Shown here piece by piece: positions 7,508 to 16,265 of a DNA stretch of 64,000 nucleotides (position 1 is its first letter; every line of letters starts with the position of its first letter). The translations under genes were made by a program, and so were the position numbers. The notes under the pieces were generated by a model. That model was not told where the DNA came from. It worked only from the letters and a program-made list of their open reading frames with translations, and searched no databases. This DNA is from Desulforamulus ruminis DSM 2154 (GTDB lineage: Bacteria; Bacillota; Desulfotomaculia; Desulfotomaculales; Desulfotomaculaceae), in NCBI RefSeq assembly GCF_000215085.1, contig NC_015589.1:2046001-2110000 (forward strand), in the 5' to 3' direction.

Positions 7508-8620
7508 TTGCAAATTATCTTGGCTCCTTTGGTGGCTCTTGTTGCAGTACTGGTATTAACGCCACACGTTCGCCGTCTGGCCTTTCGGGTCGGTGCCCTA
7601 GACAGCCCAGATCACCGCAAGGTACATCAAGGGGTAATGCCGCGCCTGGGCGGTCTAGCTATATACGCTAGTTTCATAATTGCAGTGCTAGTATGCGTGC
7701 CGCTTAGCAAGCAGTTATGGGGTCTTTTGGCTGGTGCCACATTAATCACCGCATTGGGCATATTGGACGACATTTACCGACTTTCCGCCAGAACAAAGCT
7801 AGTAGGGCAAGTGCTAGCGTCTATTGTGGTCATTTTTTTCGGGATAAAAATCACTTTTGTTAGTAACCCTTTTGTGCCAGGTGTGATAGTATCATTGGGC
7901 ATTCTTGCTGCACCACTTACCGTGGTCTGGCTGGTGGTCGTCATTAATGCCGTCAATCTGATCGACGGCTTAGACGGCTTGGCAAGTGGAACATCTTTCA
8001 TTGCAGCGCTGACTATGACCGCACTAATTGCCCTAGACACATACCATGTTATCGGATCAATAGATTTAGTGATGGTGAGCTTACCCCTTATAGTAGCGGC
8101 AGCCACGGCTGGTTTCCTGAAGTTCAATTTTCATCCTGCGAGTATTTTCTTGGGCGACGGTGGATCAATGTTACTTGGTTTTTTGCTTGCTAATATGGCG
8201 ATAATGGGTCTTACCAAGAGCGCGACGGTCGTATCGGTTGTCATTCCTGTAGTGATTTTGGGGGTTCCGCTGATGGATACCGTATTTGCTGTTATAAGAC
8301 GCTTCAACCGGAACATGCCCATTATGCAGCCCGACCGTGAACACCTACACCATCGATTGCTAGAGTTAGGTTTGAATCATCGTCAGGCTGTATTGGCTAT
8401 CTATGGGGTGAATACTGTGCTCGGAGGGATTGCGATCTTACTAACGATGCTTGCACAGGGTCCTGCCTTGATACTGGTTGAAGGGGTACTCCTCGCTGCT
8501 ATAGTTGTTGCCAACCAGTTAGGTATTATTGGTAAACGTCTACGAACTAACTATTTGATTTCATTGTTTGTTATACTATATGGTTTGAGTATTTTCATAT
8601 TCTTTTTTCCTAAGTTTTGA
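7508..8620 (+). CDS. MraY/WecA-family glycosyl-1-phosphate transferase (TagO/WecA-like)
   Basis: 370 residues with about 10-11 membrane helices. Family motifs are intact: DDIYRLSARTKL (Mg-binding Asp pair), NAVNLIDGLDGLASG, FLGDGGSMLLGFLLA, and the HLHHRLL loop. It transfers a sugar-1-phosphate, usually GlcNAc-1-P, from UDP-sugar to undecaprenyl phosphate, the first step of teichoic acid or surface polysaccharide synthesis. TTG at 7508 is chosen because AGGAGG lies 10 bases upstream; a GTG at 7469 extends it by 13 residues without a ribosome site. It is a single gene bracketed by two dif-like sites. Confidence 0.88.
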   Translation: MQIILAPLVALVAVLVLTPHVRRLAFRVGALDSPDHRKVHQGVMPRLGGLAIYASFIIAVLVCVPLSKQLWGLLAGATLITALGILDDIYRLSARTKLVGQVLASIVVIFFGIKITFVSNPFVPGVIVSLGILAAPLTVVWLVVVINAVNLIDGLDGLASGTSFIAALTMTALIALDTYHVIGSIDLVMVSLPLIVAAATAGFLKFNFHPASIFLGDGGSMLLGFLLANMAIMGLTKSATVVSVVIPVVILGVPLMDTVFAVIRRFNRNMPIMQPDREHLHHRLLELGLNHRQAVLAIYGVNTVLGGIAILLTMLAQGPALILVEGVLLAAIVVANQLGIIGKRLRTNYLISLFVILYGLSIFIFFFPKF

Positions 8621-8754
8621 ATCATTCTTGATACATATCTCCTCATTGCCTCAGCTTAAAATAACCCCATTAACCCTAACACTAACAATCTTATTCCATT
8701 TATTGAGTTAATCCTATATTTAAAGGGCTTATACCTCTTTCTTAATAATAAGTA

Positions 8755-8782
8755 CTTGCTTATTCGATATATTATGTTAACT
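8755..8782 (+). other. XerCD dif-like site 2 (right half conserved)
   Basis: The last 16 bases, ATATATTATGTTAACT (8767-8782), are identical to site 1 and in the same orientation. The left arm (CTTGCTTATTCG) is mostly different. A conserved central region and XerD arm with a diverged XerC arm is the pattern expected at the far end of an element integrated at dif. Confidence 0.6.
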
Positions 8783-8788
8783 AGATAG

Positions 8789-8832
8789 AATCTCCTAGGA
8801 TCCCTTATTATTAGGGTTTCAAGGAGATTTTT
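8789..8832 (+). terminator. Terminator after site 2
   Basis: AATCTCCT (8789-8796) pairs with AGGAGATT (8822-8829), with an inner CCCT/AGGG pairing, followed by TTTTT. It points rightwards and would end transcription coming from the glycosyltransferase side. Confidence 0.65.
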
Positions 8833-8860
8833 CCTAATCATTTAGAATCAGATATTAATC

Positions 8861-9060
8861 AAATTTATGCTGCTAATATTTGTGTCGCTTGGACAAGGCT
8901 ACCGGGCTTCTCCTTTGGCATCGCCAATAATGGTGACGCTTTCTTGTTTTACGTACCCTAACAGCCTTTCCTTCGGGCAGCCAACTCAAGGGTTCGCTTC
9001 ACCAGGCCTGCCGGTATAATTTTCTATGTAACAAGAAACGGTCAAAGCGGCGGGCTATCC
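8861..9060. ncRNA. GC-rich block with long-range stem; candidate structured RNA or element remnant
   Basis: The block is more GC-rich than its surroundings and lies between two genes. TGAC-gc-TTTCTTGTT (8934-8948) faces AACAAGAAA-cg-GTCA (9030-9044), 13 of 15 positions pairing. Inside are ACCCT/AGGGT and GC-rich short stems. Frames on both strands are broken by stops. I could not match it to a riboswitch, SRP RNA, tmRNA or 6S RNA. Strand is unknown. A worn transposon piece is the alternative. The rest of 8621-9203 shows nothing. Confidence 0.35.
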
Positions 9061-9203
9061 ACGAAGTTGTACATAATACTTGAGGGACTAATAATGAATA
9101 AACCGGGTATTCCTCACAGGTTTTTTTGCGCATTTCATCCGGTCACCCGATTATCTGCGCCAGAAGGGACAAATACTCCCTCCAGCTTGATTAATATTTC
9201 AGG

Positions 9204-10772
9204 TTATGAGATGGGAAATTTTATGTTAAAAGTCGTTCCCTTCCCCAATTGACTCGTAACATCTATGCTGCCGCCTTGTAACTGAACCAGCTTTTTCACA
9301 ATCACCAACCCCAGGCCGCTCCCTTTTTCCTGCAGGTAAGCGCCGCGCTGGTTCTTCACCTGGTAAAACCTGTCCCAAATGTGCGGCAGGTCTTCGGGGG
9401 CTATACCAATACCATCGTCCTCAATGGTCAGTACCACTTCACCCTGCCGGACCTCCACCCCAACCCTGACGGTACCATTCTCGGTGGCCCGGACAGCATT
9501 CTTCAGCAAGTTCCTAATAATCTGTTCCATTCGGTCAACATCACCAAGCACGACTGCGTTTTCTATTTTCTTCTCGAACAGAATCGAGGTATTCTTGCTG
9601 TTGGCCATTGCCTCCATGGATATGACCACACCTTGGGTCAGGGTGATCAAGTCCATCGGCAGTTTTTCCACGGTGACATTGCCGCTTTCCAGGCGGCTTA
9701 ACGCCAATATGTCATCTACCAGCCTGGTGATATGAATCGTTTGAGTGTGAATCGTATCCAAGTACCTGTTCAGCAATGCTTCATCCCGCACCATACCGTC
9801 GCGGATAGCCTCAACAAATCCCTGAACAGCAGTCAGAGGAGTACGTAACTCATGGGATATCTCCGCAAACAACTGAGCTCTTTCTTCTTCCATCCTGTGG
9901 CTTTCGGCATGCATCTCCTGCAGTCTCATGGCCAATTGGCTGAGCTGGCCGGCAAGGGCTTTAACTTCCTCCAGAGGCCGCTCCCCGGCGCTCAAAACAT
10001 AATTCCCCCGGTTAAGCTCCGCCACGGTGTTAGTCAAATGGGAAATCGGCCTGGATATTGATTGGGCCAGATAAGCGGAAATAAACACAAAAATCACCAG
10101 TATGGCCATTCCTCCGATAACCAGATACAAGCGCATTTTGTTTAAAGCATGATCGAGATTAACCGGATTCGTTTCCAGCAGGATGCCGTTTTTAATGACG
10201 TCTTTGTTGTCGTTGTTACCCATGGGGACAACGGCGGCAAAAATGAGCTGACCCGTTTCCTGATCAACCGCACGGGCAATCTCGGTCCCACCCTTGTTGA
10301 GCAATTTGACAAATTTTGCATCTACCTGGTTACCGGGCACCACTTCCTGCTGCGCTGAGGTATCCATAATATTTCCTTGCCGGTCAAAGACCGTAATCCT
10401 GGCATCAAAGATATCGGCCAAAAATTTCAACATTTCCTGTCTACCCTGAGACTGATCATTTGTTTGCCCGGCAGGTGGCGCCCCCCATGCCTGGTCCTTT
10501 TGCTGGAGCAAGGCAAAGTTTACCCGCTTGGCCTCGCGTAACATCTGTTGTTGGACCTGATCATAGGCTATTTGTTTTACTACATAACCGGAAAACATCG
10601 TCAGGGCAATCAGACCGAAAACAAAGATGATCATATTGGTAAACAGTATCCTGGTGTAAATATTTTTGTTGAATTGCTCCCGTATCAAGCGCTTGAGCAC
10701 AAGGAAGATCCTGCCTGCACCACGGATTACTAAATGAAGCCTTTCTCTGCCCTGTTGGAGATAAGAATTCAC
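9204..10772 (-). CDS. Membrane sensor histidine kinase (OmpR/PhoB partner type)
   Basis: 522 residues. Two membrane segments (about 42-62 and 216-238) frame a roughly 150-residue extracytoplasmic sensor. A HAMP linker follows, then HisKA with the phospho-accepting His in SHELRTP (near 305), and HATPase_c with N box (IIRNLLKNAVRAT), DDGIGI and GSGLGL. It phosphorylates the response regulator encoded immediately upstream. The GTG start overlaps that gene's stop (GTGA), so the pair is coupled. Architecture resembles PhoR/ResE/WalK-type kinases, but the stimulus cannot be read. Confidence 0.9.
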   Translation of the reverse strand: MNSYLQQGRERLHLVIRGAGRIFLVLKRLIREQFNKNIYTRILFTNMIIFVFGLIALTMFSGYVVKQIAYDQVQQQMLREAKRVNFALLQQKDQAWGAPPAGQTNDQSQGRQEMLKFLADIFDARITVFDRQGNIMDTSAQQEVVPGNQVDAKFVKLLNKGGTEIARAVDQETGQLIFAAVVPMGNNDNKDVIKNGILLETNPVNLDHALNKMRLYLVIGGMAILVIFVFISAYLAQSISRPISHLTNTVAELNRGNYVLSAGERPLEEVKALAGQLSQLAMRLQEMHAESHRMEEERAQLFAEISHELRTPLTAVQGFVEAIRDGMVRDEALLNRYLDTIHTQTIHITRLVDDILALSRLESGNVTVEKLPMDLITLTQGVVISMEAMANSKNTSILFEKKIENAVVLGDVDRMEQIIRNLLKNAVRATENGTVRVGVEVRQGEVVLTIEDDGIGIAPEDLPHIWDRFYQVKNQRGAYLQEKGSGLGLVIVKKLVQLQGGSIDVTSQLGKGTTFNIKFPIS

Positions 10773-11479
10773 AATGTGGTCTCTCCCTCCTTAACAGGAG
10801 GTGTAAACTGGTATCCCACACCCCAGACAGTTGTCAGGTATTCGTGGGTCAAGGGAGCCAGCTTTGTCCTCAGCCTGCGAATATGTACATCCACCGTACG
10901 CTGGTCACCGAAGTAATCATATCCCCAGACAGCCGTTAACAGTTCTTGCCTGGTGAAAACCCGCCGGGGACTCTGAGCCAGGTAATAGAGCAAATCAAAT
11001 TCTCTAGGAGTAACTTCTGTTTCTTTACCGTCAACCAAAACACTCCTGATATCGGCCTGAATTTCCAGCCCCGGGTATTTCATTTTCCAGTTCGTTAAGG
11101 TATCAACCGGTTGGGTACGGCGCAATACCGCTTTTATTCTGGCTACCAGTTCCCTGGGGCTGAAAGGCTTGGCAACATAGTCATCAGCTCCCATTTCCAG
11201 TCCCAGAACACGGTCCGCTTCTTCTCCTTTGGCTGTAAGCATAATGATGGGAATCATGCGGATCTCCCTTAAATTGCGACATAGCGTAAGCCCGTCCTTA
11301 TCCGGAAGCATGATATCCAATATTACCGCATCAGGATTCTCCTGGTGGAATGCGGGCAGGACCAGATCACCGTTGTTTATCCCGATGGTTTCAAAACCTT
11401 CCCTTTCAGCGTACAACTTGATAAGTTCCAGTACCGTTTGGTCGTCATCAACTACCAAAACCTTGCCCAAATACGGCAT
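10769..11479 (-). CDS. OmpR/PhoB-family response regulator
   Basis: 236 residues. The receiver domain (1-120) has the acidic pocket (VVDDD), phospho-acceptor Asp in AVILDIMLPDKDG, the Thr in PIIMLTAKGEE and the Lys in YVAKPFSPRELVAR. The winged-helix domain (about 140-230) carries EVTPREFDLLYYLA and RTVDVHIRRLRTKL. It is a DNA-binding transcription factor paired with the following kinase. The ATG is preceded by GGGGGG. Confidence 0.92.
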   Translation of the reverse strand: MPYLGKVLVVDDDQTVLELIKLYAEREGFETIGINNGDLVLPAFHQENPDAVILDIMLPDKDGLTLCRNLREIRMIPIIMLTAKGEEADRVLGLEMGADDYVAKPFSPRELVARIKAVLRRTQPVDTLTNWKMKYPGLEIQADIRSVLVDGKETEVTPREFDLLYYLAQSPRRVFTRQELLTAVWGYDYFGDQRTVDVHIRRLRTKLAPLTHEYLTTVWGVGYQFTPPVKEGETTL

Positions 11480-11515
11480 TATTTCCCCCCTCAGCGATCT
11501 TTCAATTTATTATTC

Positions 11516-11554
11516 GACGCCGGGTGAACAAGCTCACATTGCTCACCCGGCGTC
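11516..11554 (+). terminator. Strong 12-bp hairpin upstream of the response regulator
   Basis: GACGCCGGGTGA (11516-11527) pairs perfectly with TCACCCGGCGTC (11543-11554), followed on the plus strand by TTCTTGATTT. No plus-strand gene ends nearby. On the minus strand it lies in the leader of the two-component operon without a T-run, so it could instead be a leader or operator structure. The rest of 11555-12147 has no gene I can support. Confidence 0.45.
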
Positions 11555-12147
11555 TTCTTGATTTCCCGTACCTATGCCAAGCTGCCCGGCCCCACCGGAA
11601 GCTGAATAAGCTAAACAATAAACAACCCGCCAGAGAAACGGGTAACTGGTTTTTAACAAACCTTTACAATATATTACGAAAATATTATTAAGTATGAATG
11701 GGTACTTCGGGAAATTAACTCTTGTAACATTTATTAATACTCTCGAAAATATTTAAATGTCTCGCAAAAGTTGGCTGATATTACACTGGCATAATTATCT
11801 GCGAAGTAAACTTCCATAGACCCGTAGGATAATCCCGGAACTTGCAATAAGTTGATTATCAAGGAGATGAGTTCCTCTGAATAAGCGGATTTTAATTGCC
11901 AACGATTAACAGATACAAGCAGCGCTCAAAGATATATTAACAAAAAATAGTTGTGAAGTTATTGGTGGAGCTGCTAAACGGTTTATATTCAGGACTTGTA
12001 ACAATTGTTCATAATTTCGTAAAGCATGTTCATTTTCCAGCAAACATTGGTTCATATTCTTTCAGTATAATTAACCTGCAAGGGGGTGCATAGGTTAGAC
12101 ATATTTCATTATACGAAAGTGAACAAGCCTTTCTCTTTAAATTTCAT

Positions 12148-12222
12148 ATTCGGCAAACTGCCCGAAAGGCAAGGGCGTAAAGCATGGAGACTTAATTCTA
12201 TTAAAGAAAGGATAGGATAAAT
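12148..12222 (+). promoter_or_regulatory. Cyclic-di-GMP-I (GEMM) riboswitch-like leader, 3' half degenerate
   Basis: The core reads GGCAAAC (12152-12158), a stem closed by a CGAAAG tetraloop, then GGGCGTAAAGC and GGAGACTTAA. These are the conserved blocks of the GEMM-I aptamer in order. The usual closing strand (GGGTTGCC-like) is missing; instead the sequence runs into the start of the truncated pgsB. GCAAACTGC (12153-12161) can pair with GCAGTTTGC (12224-12232), bridging the start codon. It may be a damaged riboswitch. Confidence 0.55.
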
Positions 12223-12684
12223 GTGCAGTTTGCTATAGCGCTTATTATTTTTGTTTTTATCTTAGGGGTTTATGAACAAATACACCATCATAAAAACTTA
12301 AACCAGATCAATCTTAGAATCAATATAAACGGTACAAGAGGTAAATCAACTGCAACAAGATTAATTACCGGTATTTTAAAGGAAGCAGGAGCTAAGGTTG
12401 TCGGAAAAACGACGGGAACCAGTGCGAGAATTATTTATTGGAACAAGGAAGAAGAAGAACCAATCAAACGAGGCCGTCTAGGTCCAAATATTATAGAACA
12501 AAAAGCTGTCGTTAAAAAAGCAGTCAAGCTTGGCGCATCTGCATTTGTAACAGAATGTATGGCCGTAAATCCCAATTACCAGATTATTTTTCAGGAAAAG
12601 CTTGTTAAAGCAAATATAGGCGTTATTGTTAATGTTCGTGAAGACCATATATTGGCGGTCAGAATAAGTTGCTGGCAGAATTGA
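12223..12684 (+). pseudogene. pgsB: pgsB/capB (poly-gamma-glutamate synthase) N-terminal fragment
   Basis: Residues 1 to about 141 match PgsB: an N-terminal membrane anchor, a basic HHHKNLNQI segment, and the ATP-binding motif [14 protein letters not shown]. Full PgsB is about 390 residues; this stops after NVREDH and then reads 12 unrelated residues. The DNA after about 12647 belongs to a poly-gamma-glutamate hydrolase in another frame. The gene is therefore broken by deletion and cannot make working ligase. No pgsC, pgsA or pgsE is seen nearby. Confidence 0.8.
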
Positions 12685-13094
12685 TCAGATTACATCTTAC
12701 TGCCAAAGGATATAATGTAAAAACTTTAAATATTCAGGATCGCATTGCCGGGGTTATGGACAGCAATATCGTGAATAAGAATAAATTGTTTAATAACAGT
12801 TATCAGCTTGGCGGCGTTCAGATCGCTATTTCCAAAGGTTTAAGAGATAAACTTGCAACTGATTCCGGTACCTTAAACGATTATTCAGGCACCATCAATA
12901 ACGCGCTAAGCGAAAGCTGGCCAACAATAGTTGAGCTCATGAAGAAGATTAATAATAATAAATCTGAAGGGTTTTTAAATCGGTTTAACCCTGAAAAGCG
13001 CAACTTCGATAAGAAAATCCAGAAAGTATTAGAAAAAGGCGCAAAGAATCCCAAGGAATTAATTCAAGATCTTAAAACAGTATCAGAAGAATAA
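12648..13094 (+). pseudogene. Poly-gamma-glutamate hydrolase family, C-terminal fragment
   Basis: From 12648 the plus-strand frame reads [17 protein letters not shown], then DRIAGVMDSNIVNKN and GGVQIAISKGLRDKLA. These align with the intact paralog at 13173-13904 (YIGGRDTELANRIKESL, DLAGISSDNIVNRN, GVQLEISEGLRTKF). Only the last half of the domain remains, plus about 50 extra residues rich in Lys and Asn. An ATG at 12669 may allow translation, but the catalytic N-terminal half is gone. Confidence 0.75.
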
Positions 13095-13118
13095 CCTGAA
13101 AAAATACTGTTTATCAAA

Positions 13119-13159
13119 ATAAGGCTGACAAGCTACCTTGGTAGCTTGTCAGCCTTATT
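13119..13159. terminator. Bidirectional terminator, 19-bp perfect stem
   Basis: AATAAGGCTGACAAGCTAC (13119-13137) pairs perfectly with 13141-13159 across a 3-base loop, with A/T ends on both sides. It separates the convergent hydrolase fragment and intact hydrolase gene and likely serves both. Confidence 0.85.
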
Positions 13160-13172
13160 TCACTATGTCATT

Positions 13173-13904
13173 TTACATATTGTTGACTGCCTCACTTATT
13201 GCGAGAACATAGCTGTTCAAGCTATGCTTATTAGTGGACAAAAATTTTGTCCTTAAGCCCTCTGATATTTCTAGCTGTACTCCCCTTTCGTCTCTATTTC
13301 TATTCACTATGTTATCTGACGATATACCGGCCAGATCCTTCGGAGTATCTTTCACAGTAAAACCATGCTTAGTCAGAGATTCTTTTATCCTGTTGGCCAA
13401 TTCAGTGTCCCGGCCTCCGATATAGGTGAATTCTTCTGAACCGCCACACCCGTGGATTGATAATGTCCTTTTAGATTTAGAAACCATTTCCAGTGCGTAT
13501 GTTTCAGCGAATTTATCTGAAGGAACATGTAGTGAAAAATTATCTGTGCTTTTTAAACCCAGAAATGAATAATAGTTATAATTATTATGGGAAGCTAGGG
13601 CATAAGCTAATTCAGTAGTACCTTTTTCAATTTTACCTCCATGAATTGCCACAACTGTAATATTAGAATCTGTTTCATTAACTTCAATTTGAAATTCAAT
13701 ATCTTTCTGAGAATCCAATAAATCATCAAGCTCATTTTTTTGTTCTTTTATTTTTTCATTTGCAATATCTAATTGTTTTTTTAGTGTTTTATTCTCGTCT
13801 TCTAATTTTGCGCCTTCGTATTTTACATAACTTGAATAACCTATCAATAAAAAGAATAATAAAGCAAATATCTTAATTTTTGTAACATGTTTTCTTATGT
13901 TCAT
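13173..13904 (-). CDS. Membrane-anchored poly-gamma-glutamate hydrolase family protein
   Basis: 243 residues. An N-terminal membrane anchor (about 10-27) is followed by a coiled coil (about 30-70) and a domain of the DUF867/PghP zinc-dependent hydrolase family (VVAIHGGKIEKGTTELA, SIHGCGGSEEFTYIGG, NRDERGVQLEISEG). The paired His-Gly motifs suit metal binding. It would cut gamma-glutamate polymer outside the cell. With the local pgsB broken, it may act on foreign polymer or be left over from a lost capsule system. AGGAGG precedes the ATG by 6 bases. Confidence 0.8.
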   Translation of the reverse strand: MNIRKHVTKIKIFALLFFLLIGYSSYVKYEGAKLEDENKTLKKQLDIANEKIKEQKNELDDLLDSQKDIEFQIEVNETDSNITVVAIHGGKIEKGTTELAYALASHNNYNYYSFLGLKSTDNFSLHVPSDKFAETYALEMVSKSKRTLSIHGCGGSEEFTYIGGRDTELANRIKESLTKHGFTVKDTPKDLAGISSDNIVNRNRDERGVQLEISEGLRTKFLSTNKHSLNSYVLAISEAVNNM

Positions 13905-14004
13905 CCCTTTCCTCCTCTGGTAGTGTTTTTAAACTCTTTTTCTTTAATTTTGCAATCAGTAACAATTTATTATAATACAAATAAATTGCTTAATCCTGAC
14001 TAAA

Positions 14005-14042
14005 AATCCCTGTCCAGTCAATATTCTAGACTGACAGGGATT
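14005..14042. terminator. Terminator downstream of the NlpC/P60 repeat gene
   Basis: AATCCCTGTC(c)AGTC pairs with GACTGACAGGGATT (14029-14042), with one bulged base. It is placed to end the minus-strand gene 14098-16101; it has no strong T-run. Confidence 0.55.
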
Positions 14043-14097
14043 CAGTTATTTTCGAGAAAATAAATATTAAAAGAGGAAGACGGGAAGCCAGTATCTG

Positions 14098-16101
14098 CTA
14101 CTCATTGATTTTTTCATATCGTTTTGCTCCAACATATCGTGGACTCCAATAACTATCTGAGATAGTAAGATCACGAATTGCTACCCCTTCAGATTCTGTT
14201 ACGATGATAAACTGCCCATTTCCAATGTATAATCCTGGTAGTAATACATTGCTGGAGCCTTCGAAGAATAGAACATCTCCAATATCTAAATCTTCTCTTT
14301 CTATTTCATTTCCTAAAGCCCATTGTTGAGATGAATATCTTGGTAGATCAATATCTAAACCTGCCTTCATCACGTATTGTATAAACCCGGAGTGATTAAA
14401 GCCTGCTTTGGTATTTCCTCCTGCTAAGTAACGGATACCCAGGGTTTTATATGCTTCTTCAACAACTTTAGAATCCAGCCTTAAACTAAGCGAGTCAAAG
14501 CGCTTTACTACTGCAAGGCGATCTAGTAAATTTTGTCCTAAATAGCTGATTGTAGTCATACCTTCGTCGCCAGAGGCATGAATTATATAATTATTTCCTA
14601 GATAAATTGCAGCATGTGATATCCCTTCCTGCCATTTTCCTTTAAAATAAATCACGTCTCCAGGACGCTTGTTTTCAAAATCGATAGTTTCGCCTACTTC
14701 ACATTGTTTATAAGTTATGCGAGGCAAATAAATATTTTTAGCGTCTCTAAAGACGGTCTGAACTAAATAAGAACAGTCAAAACCATCCATTGTTTCGCCA
14801 CCTAACAAATAAGGAGTTCCTATATATTTCATTGCTTCTTGAATAACTAAATTCTCATGTTCCTTATAATTTTCAGGCTGAGAATAATATATATCAGCCT
14901 CCGTTAGTCGTTTTGCACCTGCATATATATCTGACCAATACTCACTCTCAATATCTCTTTCCGCAACTCCTTCTGTAGTCTGAACGATAAACATACCATT
15001 TCCTTTATAAATACCGGGTATAAGACTGCTTCCCTGAAAAAATACTAAGTCTCCTGCTTGAAGCTCTTCTTTAGAAATGGATTCGCCCATTTCATAGATC
15101 CTGTCGGAGAAGACAGATAGTTGTATGTTGAGGGTATCTTTAAAAACATGACGTACAAAATTAGTCGTATTAAAGCCTTCGGTTGGTGAGTTCCCTTCTG
15201 GGTTATAGGGTGTCCCAAGCAAATCCATAGCCTTTTCTACAATTGGATTGCTTACGACGCCTTCCTCAATAATATTGTTACTAAATCGTCTTGCTCCCAG
15301 CAACTTGGATTTCCAATAATCACTTGTTTCAATATCTACTGCAGCAACTCCATTGGTTGTAACAATAACAAAAATATCATTGCCTATATAAATTCCCGGT
15401 AGTCGCACACTGCTACCTTGAAAGAATAGTACATCACCGGATTTAATATCAGCCGTATCTACTTCCATACCTACTCGCCATTGTTCGTTCGATGTTCTGG
15501 GAAAATCCAGTTTGTTTACTTCATTAAAAACGTATTGTACAAAGCCTGAATGATCAAAGCCATTTGAATCATTGCCTCCAAGTTCATAAGGAGATCCTGC
15601 TAATTCAAGGGCTTTTACGGCTACAGGATTTAATTCATTCGCTATATTTGTGTAGCGTCTTGCACCTTTATACCGATCCCGCCAATAGGAATCTTCTACT
15701 ATATTCCGTTTTACTACCCCTTCATCAGTCGCTACAACGATAATGATATTATCGCCTTTATATATTGCCGGTATTAGGTTGTCGCTTCCAGCAAAGAAAA
15801 GAACATCTCCAGGTTGGATTTCATTACGTTCTATAGATTCACCCAGTTTCCATAACTGTGAAGGCGATCCGGGGAGGACTACCTGCTCTCCCTCTTTAAA
15901 TACATACTGAATAAACCCAATGCTATTAAATCCTTCCTCCGGTGTATTTCCCCCTTGTTTAAAAGGTTTGCCTATTAAACTTTCTGCAAGCAAAACCGCT
16001 TGAATTTCTGTCTCATCATTATAACCGTAGGATGGGCTTGTAACAGTTAACAGGATCAATAGGATTAACCATATGATATTTAGTTTTTTAAATTGGTTCA
16101 T
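14098..16101 (-). CDS. Secreted protein of five tandem NlpC/P60-like repeats, one catalytic
   Basis: 667 residues after a signal peptide (residues 1-27). Five repeats of about 125 residues each show the pattern ALxLLGxPYxxGGN...GF--SxFVQYVF...GDVLFFxGSS...IYxGNxxFI. The catalytic Cys position reads NSIG in repeat 1, DHSG in 2, NTTN in 3, DCSY in 4 and NHSG in 5. The His motif (SHAAIYLGNNYIIHAS) is intact only in repeat 4. So one peptidoglycan endopeptidase unit is carried with four inactive ones that may bind wall. ATG at 16101 has AGGTGG 8 bases upstream, better than the GTG at 16113. Confidence 0.87.
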   Translation of the reverse strand: MNQFKKLNIIWLILLILLTVTSPSYGYNDETEIQAVLLAESLIGKPFKQGGNTPEEGFNSIGFIQYVFKEGEQVVLPGSPSQLWKLGESIERNEIQPGDVLFFAGSDNLIPAIYKGDNIIIVVATDEGVVKRNIVEDSYWRDRYKGARRYTNIANELNPVAVKALELAGSPYELGGNDSNGFDHSGFVQYVFNEVNKLDFPRTSNEQWRVGMEVDTADIKSGDVLFFQGSSVRLPGIYIGNDIFVIVTTNGVAAVDIETSDYWKSKLLGARRFSNNIIEEGVVSNPIVEKAMDLLGTPYNPEGNSPTEGFNTTNFVRHVFKDTLNIQLSVFSDRIYEMGESISKEELQAGDLVFFQGSSLIPGIYKGNGMFIVQTTEGVAERDIESEYWSDIYAGAKRLTEADIYYSQPENYKEHENLVIQEAMKYIGTPYLLGGETMDGFDCSYLVQTVFRDAKNIYLPRITYKQCEVGETIDFENKRPGDVIYFKGKWQEGISHAAIYLGNNYIIHASGDEGMTTISYLGQNLLDRLAVVKRFDSLSLRLDSKVVEEAYKTLGIRYLAGGNTKAGFNHSGFIQYVMKAGLDIDLPRYSSQQWALGNEIEREDLDIGDVLFFEGSSNVLLPGLYIGNGQFIIVTESEGVAIRDLTISDSYWSPRYVGAKRYEKINE

Positions 16102-16265
16102 TTTACAATCCACCTGCTTTATCTCGCTTGTGGTCTTTAAGACTCTCGCATCAAACTTTACTGAGCTGCAAAATCTTGTTGATTTTGCATTTTATTGGTG
16201 TTTTTTCATATTTAAAGCATTCGCGATTTCATTATTGAATTCCTCCTGTAAAATTTCCTGTATAA

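Noticed and set aside
8861-9060. SRP RNA, cobalamin or c-di-GMP riboswitch
   Set aside because: Short similar words occur, but the ordered conserved blocks of these families are missing on both strands.
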